Assembly (NCBI RefSeq): GCF_014645535.1
Contig: NZ_BMLX01000004.1
Coordinates: 62,001 to 126,000, forward strand
Source of the DNA: Silvimonas iriomotensis
GTDB lineage: Bacteria; Pseudomonadota; Gammaproteobacteria; Burkholderiales; Chitinibacteraceae
Reading direction: 5' to 3'
DNA: 64,000 bases
Shown: in pieces, positions 17,589 to 26,719 of the stretch
Layout of the letters: each line of letters starts with the position of its first letter
Numbering within the stretch: the first letter of the stretch is position 1
Program-made: the position numbers and the translations under genes
The notes under the pieces: model-generated
What the model saw: only the letters and a program-made list of their open reading frames with translations
What the model was told of the DNA's origin: nothing
Database searches by the model: none

Positions 17589-18794
17589 TCAGCCGCGTGC
17601 CTGAGCGACTGCCGCGGGCATACCCCCAACCTGGCGCCACAATACCCACGCCAGCAAACCGCACAGACTCAACAGCGCGCCTACGGCCGACACTCCGTTC
17701 CAGCCCCAGTGTGCATAGGCGGTGGCAGACAGCAGGGAACCCGTCGAGCCGCCAATGAAGTAGCTCGTCATGTACCCGGCGGTGACGCGGTTGCGGGCAT
17801 GCGGGAACAGTTTGTAGATCACGTTCTGGTTGGTCACATGCACGCCCTGCACGGCCAGGTCCAGGACCAGAATGCCGATCAGCAAGGCGACGATGGATTC
17901 TTTGGCCAGCGCAATTGGCACCCAGGACAACAACAACAGAATCAGTCCGGCCCAGGTGGTGGTATCGGTCTTGCCTTTGTCGGCCAGCCGGCCGGCCAGG
18001 TTGGCGGCCAGTGCACCCGCTGCGCCAACCAGCCCGAACAGGCCTATTGCGCCATCAGAGAAGTGGTACGGATCGCTGGCCAGCAAGAACGCCATGGACG
18101 TCCACAACACGCTGAAAATGGCGAATGAGAACGCGCCCAGCAATGCCCGCAGGCGCAAGACGGGTTCGTGGGCAAACAGCGTGAATACCGAGGCCAGCAG
18201 TTTGTGATACGGCAAACCGGCGTGCTCGTGGTGATGCGGCAGCACGCGGGCCAGCGCGATGGCGGTGATGATCATCACCCCTGCGGCCACCCAGTACACC
18301 GTGCGCCAGTCGCCCAGGCTGGATAAACCGCCTGCCACCGTACGCGCCAGCAAGATGCCCAGCAACAGGCCACTCATCAACGTCCCGACCACCTTGCCGC
18401 GCTGTTCTGGCGCGGCCAGCGTGGCGCCCAGCGGTACCAGCACTTGCGAGACCACCGCAAACAAGGCGGCAATCGCGGTACCCAGCAATACCAGCGCCAG
18501 GCTCGGGGCAGAGGCGGTGATCAGCAAGCCCACGGCGCAGAGCAAGGTCATGCCGACGATCATGCTGCGGCGTTCCAGCAGGTCGCCCAGCGGCACCAGC
18601 AGCAACAGGCCGACGGCGTAGCTCAACTGCGCCACGGTAATGATGACGCCCGCGCCGGCTGCGGTCAGGCCAAATTCGCTGGCCAGGGTGTGCAGCAAGG
18701 GCTGGGCGTAATAGTTGCTGGCAACCACCAGCCCGGTCGAGAAAGACATCAGCGCCACTTGTGCGCCGCTCAGACGATGTGCAGAGCCGTCCAT
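17589..18794 (-). CDS. Major facilitator superfamily transporter
   Basis: A 401-residue MFS protein of about twelve membrane segments. The loop motif is VPLGDLLERRSMIVG, and TGLVVASNYYAQPLLHTLASEF near the start matches a set of proteobacterial MFS exporters of uncharacterised substrate. The ATG at 18794 is preferred; an upstream in-frame start would add 19 non-conserved residues overlapping the promoter region. It is divergent from a LysR gene at 18901, which probably controls it. Confidence 0.85.
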   Translation of the reverse strand: MDGSAHRLSGAQVALMSFSTGLVVASNYYAQPLLHTLASEFGLTAAGAGVIITVAQLSYAVGLLLLVPLGDLLERRSMIVGMTLLCAVGLLITASAPSLALVLLGTAIAALFAVVSQVLVPLGATLAAPEQRGKVVGTLMSGLLLGILLARTVAGGLSSLGDWRTVYWVAAGVMIITAIALARVLPHHHEHAGLPYHKLLASVFTLFAHEPVLRLRALLGAFSFAIFSVLWTSMAFLLASDPYHFSDGAIGLFGLVGAAGALAANLAGRLADKGKTDTTTWAGLILLLLSWVPIALAKESIVALLIGILVLDLAVQGVHVTNQNVIYKLFPHARNRVTAGYMTSYFIGGSTGSLLSATAYAHWGWNGVSAVGALLSLCGLLAWVLWRQVGGMPAAVAQARG

Positions 18795-18900
18795 GAGTAT
18801 CTCCGTGTGATCTGTTTGTGCTGCGCAGTATCTGACGACGTCATGCATCACACAAATGTATACTTTTCATCACATTGATCTTGTTTTGAGATGATTGAGC

Positions 18901-19812
18901 ATGAACTTGCGCCAGATTGAATTCGCCGTCGCCGTGGCGGAGGAACAAAGCTTCACCCGCGCTGCCGAGCGCTGCCATACCGTGCAATCCGCGCTGAGCC
19001 ACCAGATCGCCAAACTGGAAGACGAACTGGGCGCCAGGCTGTTTGAGCGCAGCAGCCGTAACGTGCGGCTGACGACCGCTGGCCAGGCGTTCTTGCCGGT
19101 AGCGCGGCAAATGCTGGGCGCCGAGTCGCGCATCCGCGACGAAGTCGCCGCCGCCGCCGGCACCGTGCGCGGCACGCTCACCGTGGGCACGATCTCCACC
19201 TTCAACCACGCTGATCTGGTTGACGTGCTGGCGCGCTTTCATGAGCGCTACCCGCATGTGGACATCCGCTTTTACCAGGGCATGAGCGAGAACCTGCTGG
19301 TGGACGTGCGCGCCGAGCGCACCGATGTGGCGCTGGTCGGCCTGTGGCCCGGCGAGCCGGTAGAGGGGGTCAGCAAGCAGAACATTGCCGATGAAGAACT
19401 GATCGCCATCATCCCGCAAGCGCACCCGCTGGCGCAGCGCGACCAGATCTCGCTGCTGGACCTGGTCGGCTCCCGGCTGGTGGATTTCTACGCCAACAGC
19501 GGCGCGCGGCGGCAGACCGAACAAGCTTTTGCCCGCGCCGGGATCGAGCACCGGGTGAGTTTTGAGGTAAGCCATATCGACTTGCTGGAGCGCATTGTCC
19601 GGCGCGGCCTCGCCATCGGCCTTGTGCCACGGTTTGAGGGGTATACCTGCGACCGGCTGAAAATGGTGCCGGTGTCAGATGGCCCGCAGCGGCGGGTGTG
19701 GGCGGTGTGGAATCTGGACCCGACGCCGGCGGCGGTGGCGTTTTTGCGGATGGTGCATGAGGCGTTGATTGAGAATGGGCATGGGTTGCCGGAGCCGCGG
19801 GTGATGCCTTGA
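18901..19812 (+). CDS. LysR-family transcriptional regulator
   Basis: A 303-residue LysR regulator starting MNLRQIEFAVAVAEEQSFTRAAE. The winged-helix domain fills residues 1-60, and the effector-binding domain (GTLTVGTISTFNHADLVDVL onward) starts near residue 90. A TTG six bases upstream is a weaker start. The 106-bp divergent region shared with the MFS gene contains a T-rich stretch (TATACTTTTCATCACA), a plausible operator and promoter zone. The effector is unknown. Confidence 0.9.
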   Translation: MNLRQIEFAVAVAEEQSFTRAAERCHTVQSALSHQIAKLEDELGARLFERSSRNVRLTTAGQAFLPVARQMLGAESRIRDEVAAAAGTVRGTLTVGTISTFNHADLVDVLARFHERYPHVDIRFYQGMSENLLVDVRAERTDVALVGLWPGEPVEGVSKQNIADEELIAIIPQAHPLAQRDQISLLDLVGSRLVDFYANSGARRQTEQAFARAGIEHRVSFEVSHIDLLERIVRRGLAIGLVPRFEGYTCDRLKMVPVSDGPQRRVWAVWNLDPTPAAVAFLRMVHEALIENGHGLPEPRVMP

Positions 19813-19869
19813 ATGGCTGGTTTTGACTGACCTGGCTGGAGACCCTTTGACTTAGAACTTTGAACTGCT

Positions 19870-19985
19870 GTTAGCGCCTTGCGGCGCGGTGTTTTGGGTG
19901 TCGGGGGTTGCCCGACAGCAAGTGGTTTTCTTTTGGGGCGCTAAGGGTGTTGTGGGGTTGGTTTGGGGTGGATTTGGAGCGTTAG
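19870..19985 (+). repeat. Degenerate copy of the structured repeat (C1)
   Basis: This starts GTTAGCGCCTTGCGGCGC and has hairpin 2 as TGTCGGG-GGTT-GCCCGACA, the same form as in copy I. Hairpin 3 has lost its second arm (TTTTCTTTTGGGGCGC then unrelated G/T-rich sequence). It is 57 bp after the LysR stop in the same direction, and appears to be a truncated member of the family. Confidence 0.7.
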
Positions 19986-20025
19986 CGATGATCCACCTTG
20001 GCTGTCTTTAAAACCTTGAACTGCT

Positions 20026-20353
20026 GTTAGCGCCTGCGGCGCGGTGTTTTGATACCGGGGGTGCCCGGAGCACGGTACTTTTCTTTGGGTCGCCAAAGAA
20101 AAGTACCCAAAAGAAAGGCGACCCCTGCGACGGCGCCCTTCGGGTTCCCTGTGCTTCTCGCGAAGTCCGGCTGGCTCCAGGGAACTCGGGCTTTGCCCTC
20201 AAACACCCTTACGCCGAAACCCCGGACTTCGCTGCGATGCTCGGCGCAGTCAAGGGGCCCAAGGTCAAAAGCAACAGCAACCCCTAAAGCCAACGGCAAC
20301 GGCAACGGCAACCAGTACCAACACCAACACAAGGTCATCCGGGTGCAGGTTTT
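20026..20353 (+). repeat. Structured intergenic repeat, copy C2 (CGGCAA tail)
   Basis: GTTAGCGCC, GCGCC/GGCGC, CCGGG/CCCGG, then GGTACTTTTCTTTG and CAAAGAAAAGTACC around GGTCGC. The outer bases of hairpin 3 differ from copies A and B but are still paired. The middle pair is here GCGAAGTCCGG / CCGGACTTCGC, replacing the A/B pair with a different but complementary sequence. The tail has CGGCAA units. It runs directly into the GTAGGGTGGATT repeat. Confidence 0.85.
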
Positions 20354-20423
20354 GTAGGGTGGATTCGGAGCGGGGCGACAATCCACCATCGCAACGGTGG
20401 ATTGCTTCGCAAATCCACCCTAC
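20354..20423. repeat. GTAGGGTGGATT hairpin repeat, copy 1
   Basis: It begins GTAGGGTGGATTCGGAGCG and ends AATCCACCCTAC, so its ends are inverted repeats of one another, with CAATCCACC and GGTGGATTG pairing inside. A second copy at 44370-44439 differs at only a few positions. This type of hairpin is common between genes in proteobacteria. Confidence 0.75.
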
Positions 20424-20460
20424 GCCACTGTTTGCAAGAATGATTGGCTGGTCTACCACT

Positions 20461-20611
20461 TCGTCATTCCGGACCTCGGCGGCCCCCTTGGCCGGATTCC
20501 AGCTGCAATGCATGCAAGTGCCACGGAATCAGCACAAGACAACAGTGGTAGGCCACCGAAAGCAGCCCGTTGGGCTGCGGACTGGATTCCGGCCTTCGCC
20601 GGAATGACGAG
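20461..20611. repeat. MITE-like inverted pair of ATTCC...GGAAT repeats
   Basis: The left end is TCGTCATTCCGGACCTCGGC with TTGGCCGGATTCCAG. The right end is GGATTCCGG ... CCGGAATGACGA. The outer ends GTCATTCC and GGAATGAC are inverted, as at 11074-11209, but the intervening sequence differs. It is non-coding. Confidence 0.6.
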
Positions 20612-20685
20612 CCAGTGGGGTGCGTGGTTGGATTTACCGTTACCACTGCCCCGCCATTGCTATTGCCACTGCCACTGCTGTTGCA

Positions 20686-20988
20686 GTTGCTTTCGTTGTT
20701 GATTTTCCAGTTCTAGGTGTAGTTGCAGTTGGTTTGGATTTTGTCGTTGCAGTTGGCTTTTGGGGTTGCAGTTGTCTTTGACTTTCCTCCCCCATTAAAG
20801 CCAAGCGCCGATGGAGCGGAGGGAGACCTTAGGCTCCCGACCGACTGAGGGAAGCCCGGAGGGCCGCCAGGCTGGGGTCGCCTTTCTTTGGTTACTTTCT
20901 TTGGCGAAGCAAAGAAAGTAACGTGCTCCGGCCACCGCCGGTATCAAACGCCTTTAAAAGCCGCGCCGCAAGGCGCTACCACCTCAGC
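20686..20988 (-). repeat. Structured intergenic repeat, copy D (minus orientation)
   Basis: Read on the minus strand: TAGCGCC with GCGCC/GGCGC, CCGGC-GGTG-GCCGG, then GTTACTTTCTTTG / CAAAGAAAGTAAC around CTTCGC. The middle section differs from copies A-C: it has TCGGTCGGGAGCC, GGTCTCCCTCCGCTCC and CATTAAAG-type sequence shared with copy H. The tail has CTGCAA, CCCCAA and CCAACC-like units. It faces copy C2, making an inverted pair across about 650 bp. Confidence 0.8.
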
Positions 20989-21045
20989 CGTCTCCACTAA
21001 TACCACTGCCATTGGCTAATCATCTCCCCCCCGAAAAACCTTTTA

Positions 21046-21069
21046 TGCACCTTGCATTATCACGGTGCA
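21046..21069. promoter_or_regulatory. Possible NtrC-like activator dyad upstream of the urea operon
   Basis: TGCACC and GGTGCA form an inverted repeat separated by 12 bp, centred about 155 bp before the predicted sigma-54 start site. TGCAC...GTGCA half-sites are those recognised by NtrC, but the usual spacer is about 5 bp, so the match is imperfect. The distance is right for a sigma-54 enhancer. Confidence 0.3.
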
Positions 21070-21188
21070 AAAACAACACCCCCTGTAAACATCTGGTGCA
21101 TCCCACCCTCCTCACATCACCACAAATCCCCCCACCAACCTCCACAAATTCACCACTAAACCAATAAAAATCAACGCATTAAAACCAC

Positions 21189-21204
21189 TGGCACGCCCCT
21201 TGCT
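21189..21204 (+). promoter_or_regulatory. Sigma-54 (RpoN) promoter of the urea degradation genes
   Basis: TGGCACGCCCCTTGCT matches the RpoN consensus TGGCACG-N4-TTGCW at every defined position: GG at -24 and GC at -12. The predicted transcript would start near 21215, about 30 bases before the ATG at 21246. Sigma-54 control with NtrC is the classic arrangement for nitrogen-scavenging genes. Downstream genes are atzF, uca and a GntR regulator. Confidence 0.8.
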
Positions 21205-21245
21205 GTTCCTGTTGCAGTGCGATGTATACAAGACGGGATACAAAC

Positions 21246-23072
21246 ATGGGTGCAAAGATCGTTCCGCAAGCAGGCTGGACCTTACCGGAGTGGCGTAGTG
21301 CTTACATCAACGGCATGCAAGCACAAGATGCCGTTGAGCACGTGCTGGCGCAGTTGCCAGCTGATGACAACGCGTGGATTTCCCGTGCCACGCCCCAACA
21401 GATCACAAAGCAACTGACAGCGCTCAATGCGCGGCTGGATGCCGCCGGTGGCGATCTTTCCCGTTTGCCTTTGTTTGGCGTGCCATTTGCCGCCAAAGAC
21501 AATATCGATGCCGCCGGCTGGGAGACCACGGCCGCCTGCCCGGCGTTTGCGTATGAACCGGCAGCCAGCGCCACCGTCGTGCAGCGCATGCTGGATGCCG
21601 GCGCGATCCTGATCGGCAAGACCAATCTGGATCAGTTCGCCACCGGCCTTAACGGCACGCGTTCGCCGTATGGCCCGGTGCCCAATACCTTTGATGAACG
21701 CTATGTCAGCGGCGGTTCCAGCTCTGGGTCGTCGTCGGTGGTGGCGCGCGGGCTGGTGCCGTTTGCGTTTGGTACAGATACCGCGGGCTCTGGCCGCATT
21801 CCGGCGGGGTTCAACAATATTGTCGGGCTCAAGCCGACCAAGGGCTGGCTGAGCAACGCGGGCGTGGTGCCGGCTTGCCGCACGCTTGATTGCGTTTCGG
21901 TGTTTGCGCTGACGGTCGATGACGCCCAACTCATCGCGCATCTGGCCGGCGGGTTTGATGCGGCTGATCCGTACTCGCGTGAGCCGCAAGCCACCTCGCC
22001 ATTGATGCGCGCCCGGCCGCGTTTTTGCATGCCGGATCAACTGCAGTGGTTTGGCGATCATGAATCGGCGCGTCTGTTCAGCATTGCGCTGGCACAGTTG
22101 AAAGAGGCAGGCGTTGACGTAGAACCGGTGGATTTTGCGCCGTTCCTGGAGCTGGCAGAACTGCTGTACCAGGGCGCGTTTGTGGCCGAGCGCGTGTTTG
22201 CGGCAGAACATTTGCTGGCGACCAAAGCCTACGAGATCAACCCGGTGGTGCGCGGCATCATGCAAGGCGCGGCGCAGTACAGCGCGGTGGATACTTTCCG
22301 CGCCGAATACCGCCGGGCGGAACTTTCCCGCATCATCAACCAGACCCTTGCCGGGTTTGATGCCCTCGTCGTGCCGACCTCGCCCAGCATCTACTCTATT
22401 GAAGACATGCTGGATGACCCGATCACGCTCAATTCGCGTTTCGGCACCTACACCAACTTTGCCAATTTCTCTGACCTGTGCGCGTTGTCTTTGCCCGCCG
22501 GGTTCCGTAACGATGGTCTGCCGTTTGGCATCACCCTGCTGGCCCCGGCCTGGCATGACGACAAACTGGCCGCGTTTGGCCGCCGCTGGCAACAAAGCCG
22601 TCCGCTGCCACTGGGTGCCACCGGCCGCAGCCTGCCGGCCTTGCCCGCCGTAGCGCCCGCTGCGTCGGCAGATCACCACGTACGCGTGGCAGTGGTCGGC
22701 GCGCATCTGACTGGCATGCCGCTCAATGTCCAGCTGCAAGAGCGCAATGCCATCCTGGTCGAACGCACCCACACCGCGCCGAAATACCGCCTTTACGCGC
22801 TGGCCAATACCACGCCGCCCAAACCGGGCCTGGTGAAGGTCGATAGCGGCGCGGCCATCGAGATCGAACTGTGGGACGTACCGCTGTCCGCCTTCGGCAG
22901 CTTTGTTGCGCTCATCCCCGCGCCGCTGGGCATTGGCACGCTGGAAACCGCAGATGGCCGCAGCGTGAAAGGTTTTATTTGCGAGCCGTGGGCGATTGCT
23001 GACGCCACGGATATCACCCATTTCGGCGGCTGGCGCGCGTATATCGCCAGCCTGCAAACCGCCAAAGCTTGA
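21246..23072 (+). CDS. atzF: Allophanate hydrolase
   Basis: A 608-residue allophanate hydrolase, which splits allophanate into two ammonia and two CO2. The amidase-signature domain holds the Ser-cis-Ser-Lys triad: Lys84 (VPFAAKDN), a serine near 158 (GGSSSG) and Ser182 (FGTDTAGSGR). After about residue 460 comes the C-terminal domain (VAVVGAHLTGMPLNVQL, YRLYALANTTPPKPGL) found in AtzF and yeast Dur1,2. The ATG at 21246 is preferred over 21222, which would sit only about 8 bases from the predicted sigma-54 start site. Urea carboxylase follows after 11 bp. Confidence 0.92.
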   Translation: MGAKIVPQAGWTLPEWRSAYINGMQAQDAVEHVLAQLPADDNAWISRATPQQITKQLTALNARLDAAGGDLSRLPLFGVPFAAKDNIDAAGWETTAACPAFAYEPAASATVVQRMLDAGAILIGKTNLDQFATGLNGTRSPYGPVPNTFDERYVSGGSSSGSSSVVARGLVPFAFGTDTAGSGRIPAGFNNIVGLKPTKGWLSNAGVVPACRTLDCVSVFALTVDDAQLIAHLAGGFDAADPYSREPQATSPLMRARPRFCMPDQLQWFGDHESARLFSIALAQLKEAGVDVEPVDFAPFLELAELLYQGAFVAERVFAAEHLLATKAYEINPVVRGIMQGAAQYSAVDTFRAEYRRAELSRIINQTLAGFDALVVPTSPSIYSIEDMLDDPITLNSRFGTYTNFANFSDLCALSLPAGFRNDGLPFGITLLAPAWHDDKLAAFGRRWQQSRPLPLGATGRSLPALPAVAPAASADHHVRVAVVGAHLTGMPLNVQLQERNAILVERTHTAPKYRLYALANTTPPKPGLVKVDSGAAIEIELWDVPLSAFGSFVALIPAPLGIGTLETADGRSVKGFICEPWAIADATDITHFGGWRAYIASLQTAKA

Positions 23073-23083
23073 GGATTCGCGCC

Positions 23084-26000
23084 ATGTTCAAGACTGTACT
23101 CATTGCCAATCGCGGGGAGATCGCCTGCCGGGCGATCCGCACCCTCAAGCGCCTTGGCGTAAAAAGCGTGGCTGTGTATTCAGATGCCGATCGCAACAGC
23201 GCCCACGTGACCGAAGCCGATGTCGCCATTGCCTTGGGTGGTGACAAACCGGCTGACAGCTATCTGTGCATCGACAAGATCATCGCCGCCTGCAAAGAAA
23301 CCGGCGCAGAGGCCGTGTTCCCCGGCTACGGCTTCTTGTCTGAAAGCGCAGAGTTCGGCGCGGCCTGCGTTGAGAACAACATCGTGTTTGTTGGCCCGAC
23401 CGCTTTGCAGATGGAAGAGTTCGGCCTCAAGCACCGCGCCCGCGAACTGGCTGCCGCCGCAGGCGTGCCGACCACGCCGGGCAGCGGGCTGCTGGATTCG
23501 GCCGACCACGCGCTGGCGGAAGCAGAGAAGATTGGCTATCCGGTCATGCTCAAAAGCACGGCCGGTGGCGGCGGGATTGGTCTGACGCGCTGTGATGACG
23601 CGCAGCAACTGGCCGCCGCGTTTGAACGGGTGCAACGGCTGGGCGAGCAGTTTTTCCGCGATGGCGGTTCGTTTATCGAACGGTTTGTCGATCAGGCGCG
23701 CCACATCGAAGTGCAGATTTTTGGCGATGGCAACGGCAAGGTGTTTGCCCTGGGCGAGCGTGATTGCTCCATCCAGCGCCGTAACCAGAAAGTGATTGAA
23801 GAAACCCCGGCACCCAATCTGCCGGCCGCTACGCGCGCCGCGCTGCTGGCCTCGGCCAGACGGCTGGGCGAGTCGGTGAACTACCGCTCTGCCGGCACGG
23901 TGGAATACGTCTACGACAGCAAGCGTGACGAGTTCTATTTCCTGGAAGTGAACACCCGCCTGCAGGTGGAACACCCGGTCACCGAATCCGTCACCGGGCT
24001 GGATCTGGTTGAATGCATGTTGCGCGTGGCTGCAGGCGATGCGCTGGATGAAGCCGCCATGGCGCGTGCGCCGCAAGGTGCCGCCATTGAAGTGCGCCTG
24101 TACGCCGAAGACCCGGTCAAGCAGTTCCAGCCCTCGCCGGGCGTGCTGACCGAGGTGAGCTACCCCGACAGCGCCATCGTGCCGCTGCGGGTGGATGGCT
24201 GGGTCAGCACCGGCACGGACGTGCCTTCGTTTTACGACCCGCTGCTGGCCAAGCTGATTGTGCGTGGCGAGAACCGCGCCGAGGCGCTGGCCAATCTGCA
24301 AACTGCGCTCAACCACACCGCCTTGCATGGCATTGCCACCAACCTGGACTACCTGCGCCAGATCATCGCCAGCGCCGCATTCGAGGCCGGCCAGGTCTCC
24401 ACGCGTTTCCTGGATACCTTTGCGTATCAACCGTCGGTGGTCGAAGTGCTGGAACCGGGCACTTACACCAGCGTGCAGGATTACCCCGGCCGCGTGGGTT
24501 ACTGGGATATCGGTGTGCCGCCGTCCGGGCCGATGGACGATTACGCGTTTCGCCTGGCCAACCGCATTGTCGGTAACGATGTGGCGGCCGCTGGCCTGGA
24601 ATGCACGCTGCAAGGCCCGACGCTCAAGTTCCATACCGATGCCGTCATCGCTCTGACCGGTGCCACCTGCCCGATCACGCTGGATGGCCAGGACGTCGCC
24701 ATGAACGCGCCGTTGACGGTCAAAACCGGCCAGATTCTGGCCGTGGGCCGTGCTGCCAGCGGTTGCCGCACCTATATCGCCATCCGTAACGGTATTGATG
24801 TGCCGGTGTACCTGGGCAGCCGTTCAGCCTTTGCGCTGGGCCAGTTTGGCGGCCACGCCGGCCGCACGCTGCGCGCCGCCGACATGCTGCCGGTCAGCCA
24901 GATTGATCTGCCGGCCTGCACCACGCCTGCACCTGCGGCCGAACCCGCCGCCGCGCCGGCACAACTGGTGCCGCAATACGGCACGCATTGGGAAATCGGC
25001 GTGCTGTACGGCCCGCATGGGGCGCCGGATTTTTTCCAGACCGAGGCCATCGACACCTTCTTTGCCAGCGATTGGGAAGTCCACTACAACTCCAACCGCC
25101 TGGGCGTACGCCTGATCGGCCCCAAGCCGACCTGGGCGCGTAGCGATGGTGGCGAGGCCGGCTTGCATCCGTCCAACGTGCACGATTGCGAATACGCCAT
25201 TGGCAGTATCAACTTCACTGGCGATTCGCCGGTGATCCTGACGCGTGACGGCCCCAGCCTGGGCGGTTTTGTCTGCCCGGCCACCATTGCCAAGGCCGAG
25301 TTGTGGAAGGTCGGCCAGGTCAAACCGGGCGACAAGATCCGCTTCAAGTGCATCAGCTACAAAGAGGCCGTGGCGCTGGAACGCGCGCAAGACGCGCAAC
25401 TGGCCGCGCTGGCCTTTGTGCCGGTTGAGGACATCGCCGCGCCGGAACTGCCCGCTACCTCATCCCCGGCCATTCTGGCTGAACTGCCGGAAAACGGCGT
25501 GCGCCCGGCCGTGACCTACCGCCAGGCGGGCGACACCTACATCCTGATGGAGTACGGCCCCAATGTGCTCGACCTGAAACTGCGGCTGCGCATCTATCTG
25601 ATGATGCAAAAGCTCAAGCAGTTGCAAGTGCCGGGCATTCTGGAACTCTCGCCGGGCGTGCGTTCGCTGCAAATCCGCTTTAACGGTTACGAGATCAGCC
25701 AGCAACGGCTGCTGGCCACCTTGCTGGCTGCCGATGCCGAACTGCCGGATGTTTCCACGCTCAAGCTGCCGACCCGCGTGGTCTACATGCCGCTGGCGTT
25801 TGAGGACTCCGCCACGCTGGGCGCCGTACAGCGTTATCAGGAAACCGTGCGCCACCAGGCGCCATGGCTGCCCAACAACGTCGATTTCATCCAGCGCATC
25901 AATGGTCTGGCAAGCCGCGAACAAGTGCGCGACATCATTTTTGATGCCAGCTACATGGTCATGGGTCTGGGCGACGTGTACCTGGGCGCGCCGTGCGCGG

Positions 26001-26719
26001 TGCCGGTGGACCCGCGTCACCGGCTGTTGACCAGCAAATACAACCCGGCGCGCACCTTCACCGCCGAAGGCACCGTGGGCATTGGCGGCGTGTACATGTG
26101 CATTTACGGCATGGACTCCCCCGGCGGCTATCAACTGGTCGGCCGCACGCTGCCGATCTGGAACAAGTTCCTCAAGAACGCTGTGTTTGCACCGGGCGAG
26201 CCGTGGCTGCTGCGCTTTTTTGACCAGGTACGGTTCTACCCGGTGACCGAGGCCGAGCTGGACGGGCTGCGCGAAGACTTCCGCCATGGTCGCACCGGCG
26301 TGCGCATTGAAGAAGAAGTGTTCGACTTCGCCGCCTATGAGGCTTTCCTGGCCGACAACAGCGCCAGCATTGCCGACTTCCAGGCGCGCCAGAAAGTGGC
26401 CTTTGAAGCCGAAGTGGCCCTGTGGCAAGCCGATGACAGCGCGCACCACCACGCCGCCGTAGAGGAAGAAGACACCGAAGACGCAGTGGACGATGGCCAC
26501 CACGTCATCAGCGCCGACCTGTGCGGCAGCATCTGGAAAGTGCTGGTGGAAGTGGGCCAGAAAGTGGACGCCGGCTCGCCCCTGATTGTGGTCGAAGCCA
26601 TGAAGATGGAACTGGCCGTGCACGCGCCGGTATCGGGCACCGTGCGCTCCATCCGCGCCATGCCGGGCAAAGCCGTCACACCGGGCGAACGCTTGCTGGT
26701 GCTGGAGCCGCACGCATGA
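23084..26719 (+). CDS. uca: Urea carboxylase
   Basis: A 1211-residue biotin enzyme that makes allophanate from urea, bicarbonate and ATP. Order of domains: biotin carboxylase (MFKTVLIANRGEIACR to about 450, with the glycine loop KSTAGGGGIG), a KipA-type carboxyltransferase domain (from YTSVQDYPGRVGYWDIGVPP, about 465-780), a KipI-type domain (about 810-1030) and a biotinyl carrier domain with EAMKM, biotin lysine Lys1174. This matches the carboxylase half of yeast urea amidolyase. GAGGA precedes the ATG at 23084; upstream in-frame codons overlap the preceding stop. The stop overlaps the GntR start as ATGA. Confidence 0.95.
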   Translation: MFKTVLIANRGEIACRAIRTLKRLGVKSVAVYSDADRNSAHVTEADVAIALGGDKPADSYLCIDKIIAACKETGAEAVFPGYGFLSESAEFGAACVENNIVFVGPTALQMEEFGLKHRARELAAAAGVPTTPGSGLLDSADHALAEAEKIGYPVMLKSTAGGGGIGLTRCDDAQQLAAAFERVQRLGEQFFRDGGSFIERFVDQARHIEVQIFGDGNGKVFALGERDCSIQRRNQKVIEETPAPNLPAATRAALLASARRLGESVNYRSAGTVEYVYDSKRDEFYFLEVNTRLQVEHPVTESVTGLDLVECMLRVAAGDALDEAAMARAPQGAAIEVRLYAEDPVKQFQPSPGVLTEVSYPDSAIVPLRVDGWVSTGTDVPSFYDPLLAKLIVRGENRAEALANLQTALNHTALHGIATNLDYLRQIIASAAFEAGQVSTRFLDTFAYQPSVVEVLEPGTYTSVQDYPGRVGYWDIGVPPSGPMDDYAFRLANRIVGNDVAAAGLECTLQGPTLKFHTDAVIALTGATCPITLDGQDVAMNAPLTVKTGQILAVGRAASGCRTYIAIRNGIDVPVYLGSRSAFALGQFGGHAGRTLRAADMLPVSQIDLPACTTPAPAAEPAAAPAQLVPQYGTHWEIGVLYGPHGAPDFFQTEAIDTFFASDWEVHYNSNRLGVRLIGPKPTWARSDGGEAGLHPSNVHDCEYAIGSINFTGDSPVILTRDGPSLGGFVCPATIAKAELWKVGQVKPGDKIRFKCISYKEAVALERAQDAQLAALAFVPVEDIAAPELPATSSPAILAELPENGVRPAVTYRQAGDTYILMEYGPNVLDLKLRLRIYLMMQKLKQLQVPGILELSPGVRSLQIRFNGYEISQQRLLATLLAADAELPDVSTLKLPTRVVYMPLAFEDSATLGAVQRYQETVRHQAPWLPNNVDFIQRINGLASREQVRDIIFDASYMVMGLGDVYLGAPCAVPVDPRHRLLTSKYNPARTFTAEGTVGIGGVYMCIYGMDSPGGYQLVGRTLPIWNKFLKNAVFAPGEPWLLRFFDQVRFYPVTEAELDGLREDFRHGRTGVRIEEEVFDFAAYEAFLADNSASIADFQARQKVAFEAEVALWQADDSAHHHAAVEEEDTEDAVDDGHHVISADLCGSIWKVLVEVGQKVDAGSPLIVVEAMKMELAVHAPVSGTVRSIRAMPGKAVTPGERLLVLEPHA

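Noticed and set aside
21282-23057. Open frame of 591 codons on the minus strand opposite atzF
   Set aside because: It is antisense to an allophanate hydrolase with all catalytic residues, and its composition (Arg, Gln, His, Gly) is that of a shadow frame.
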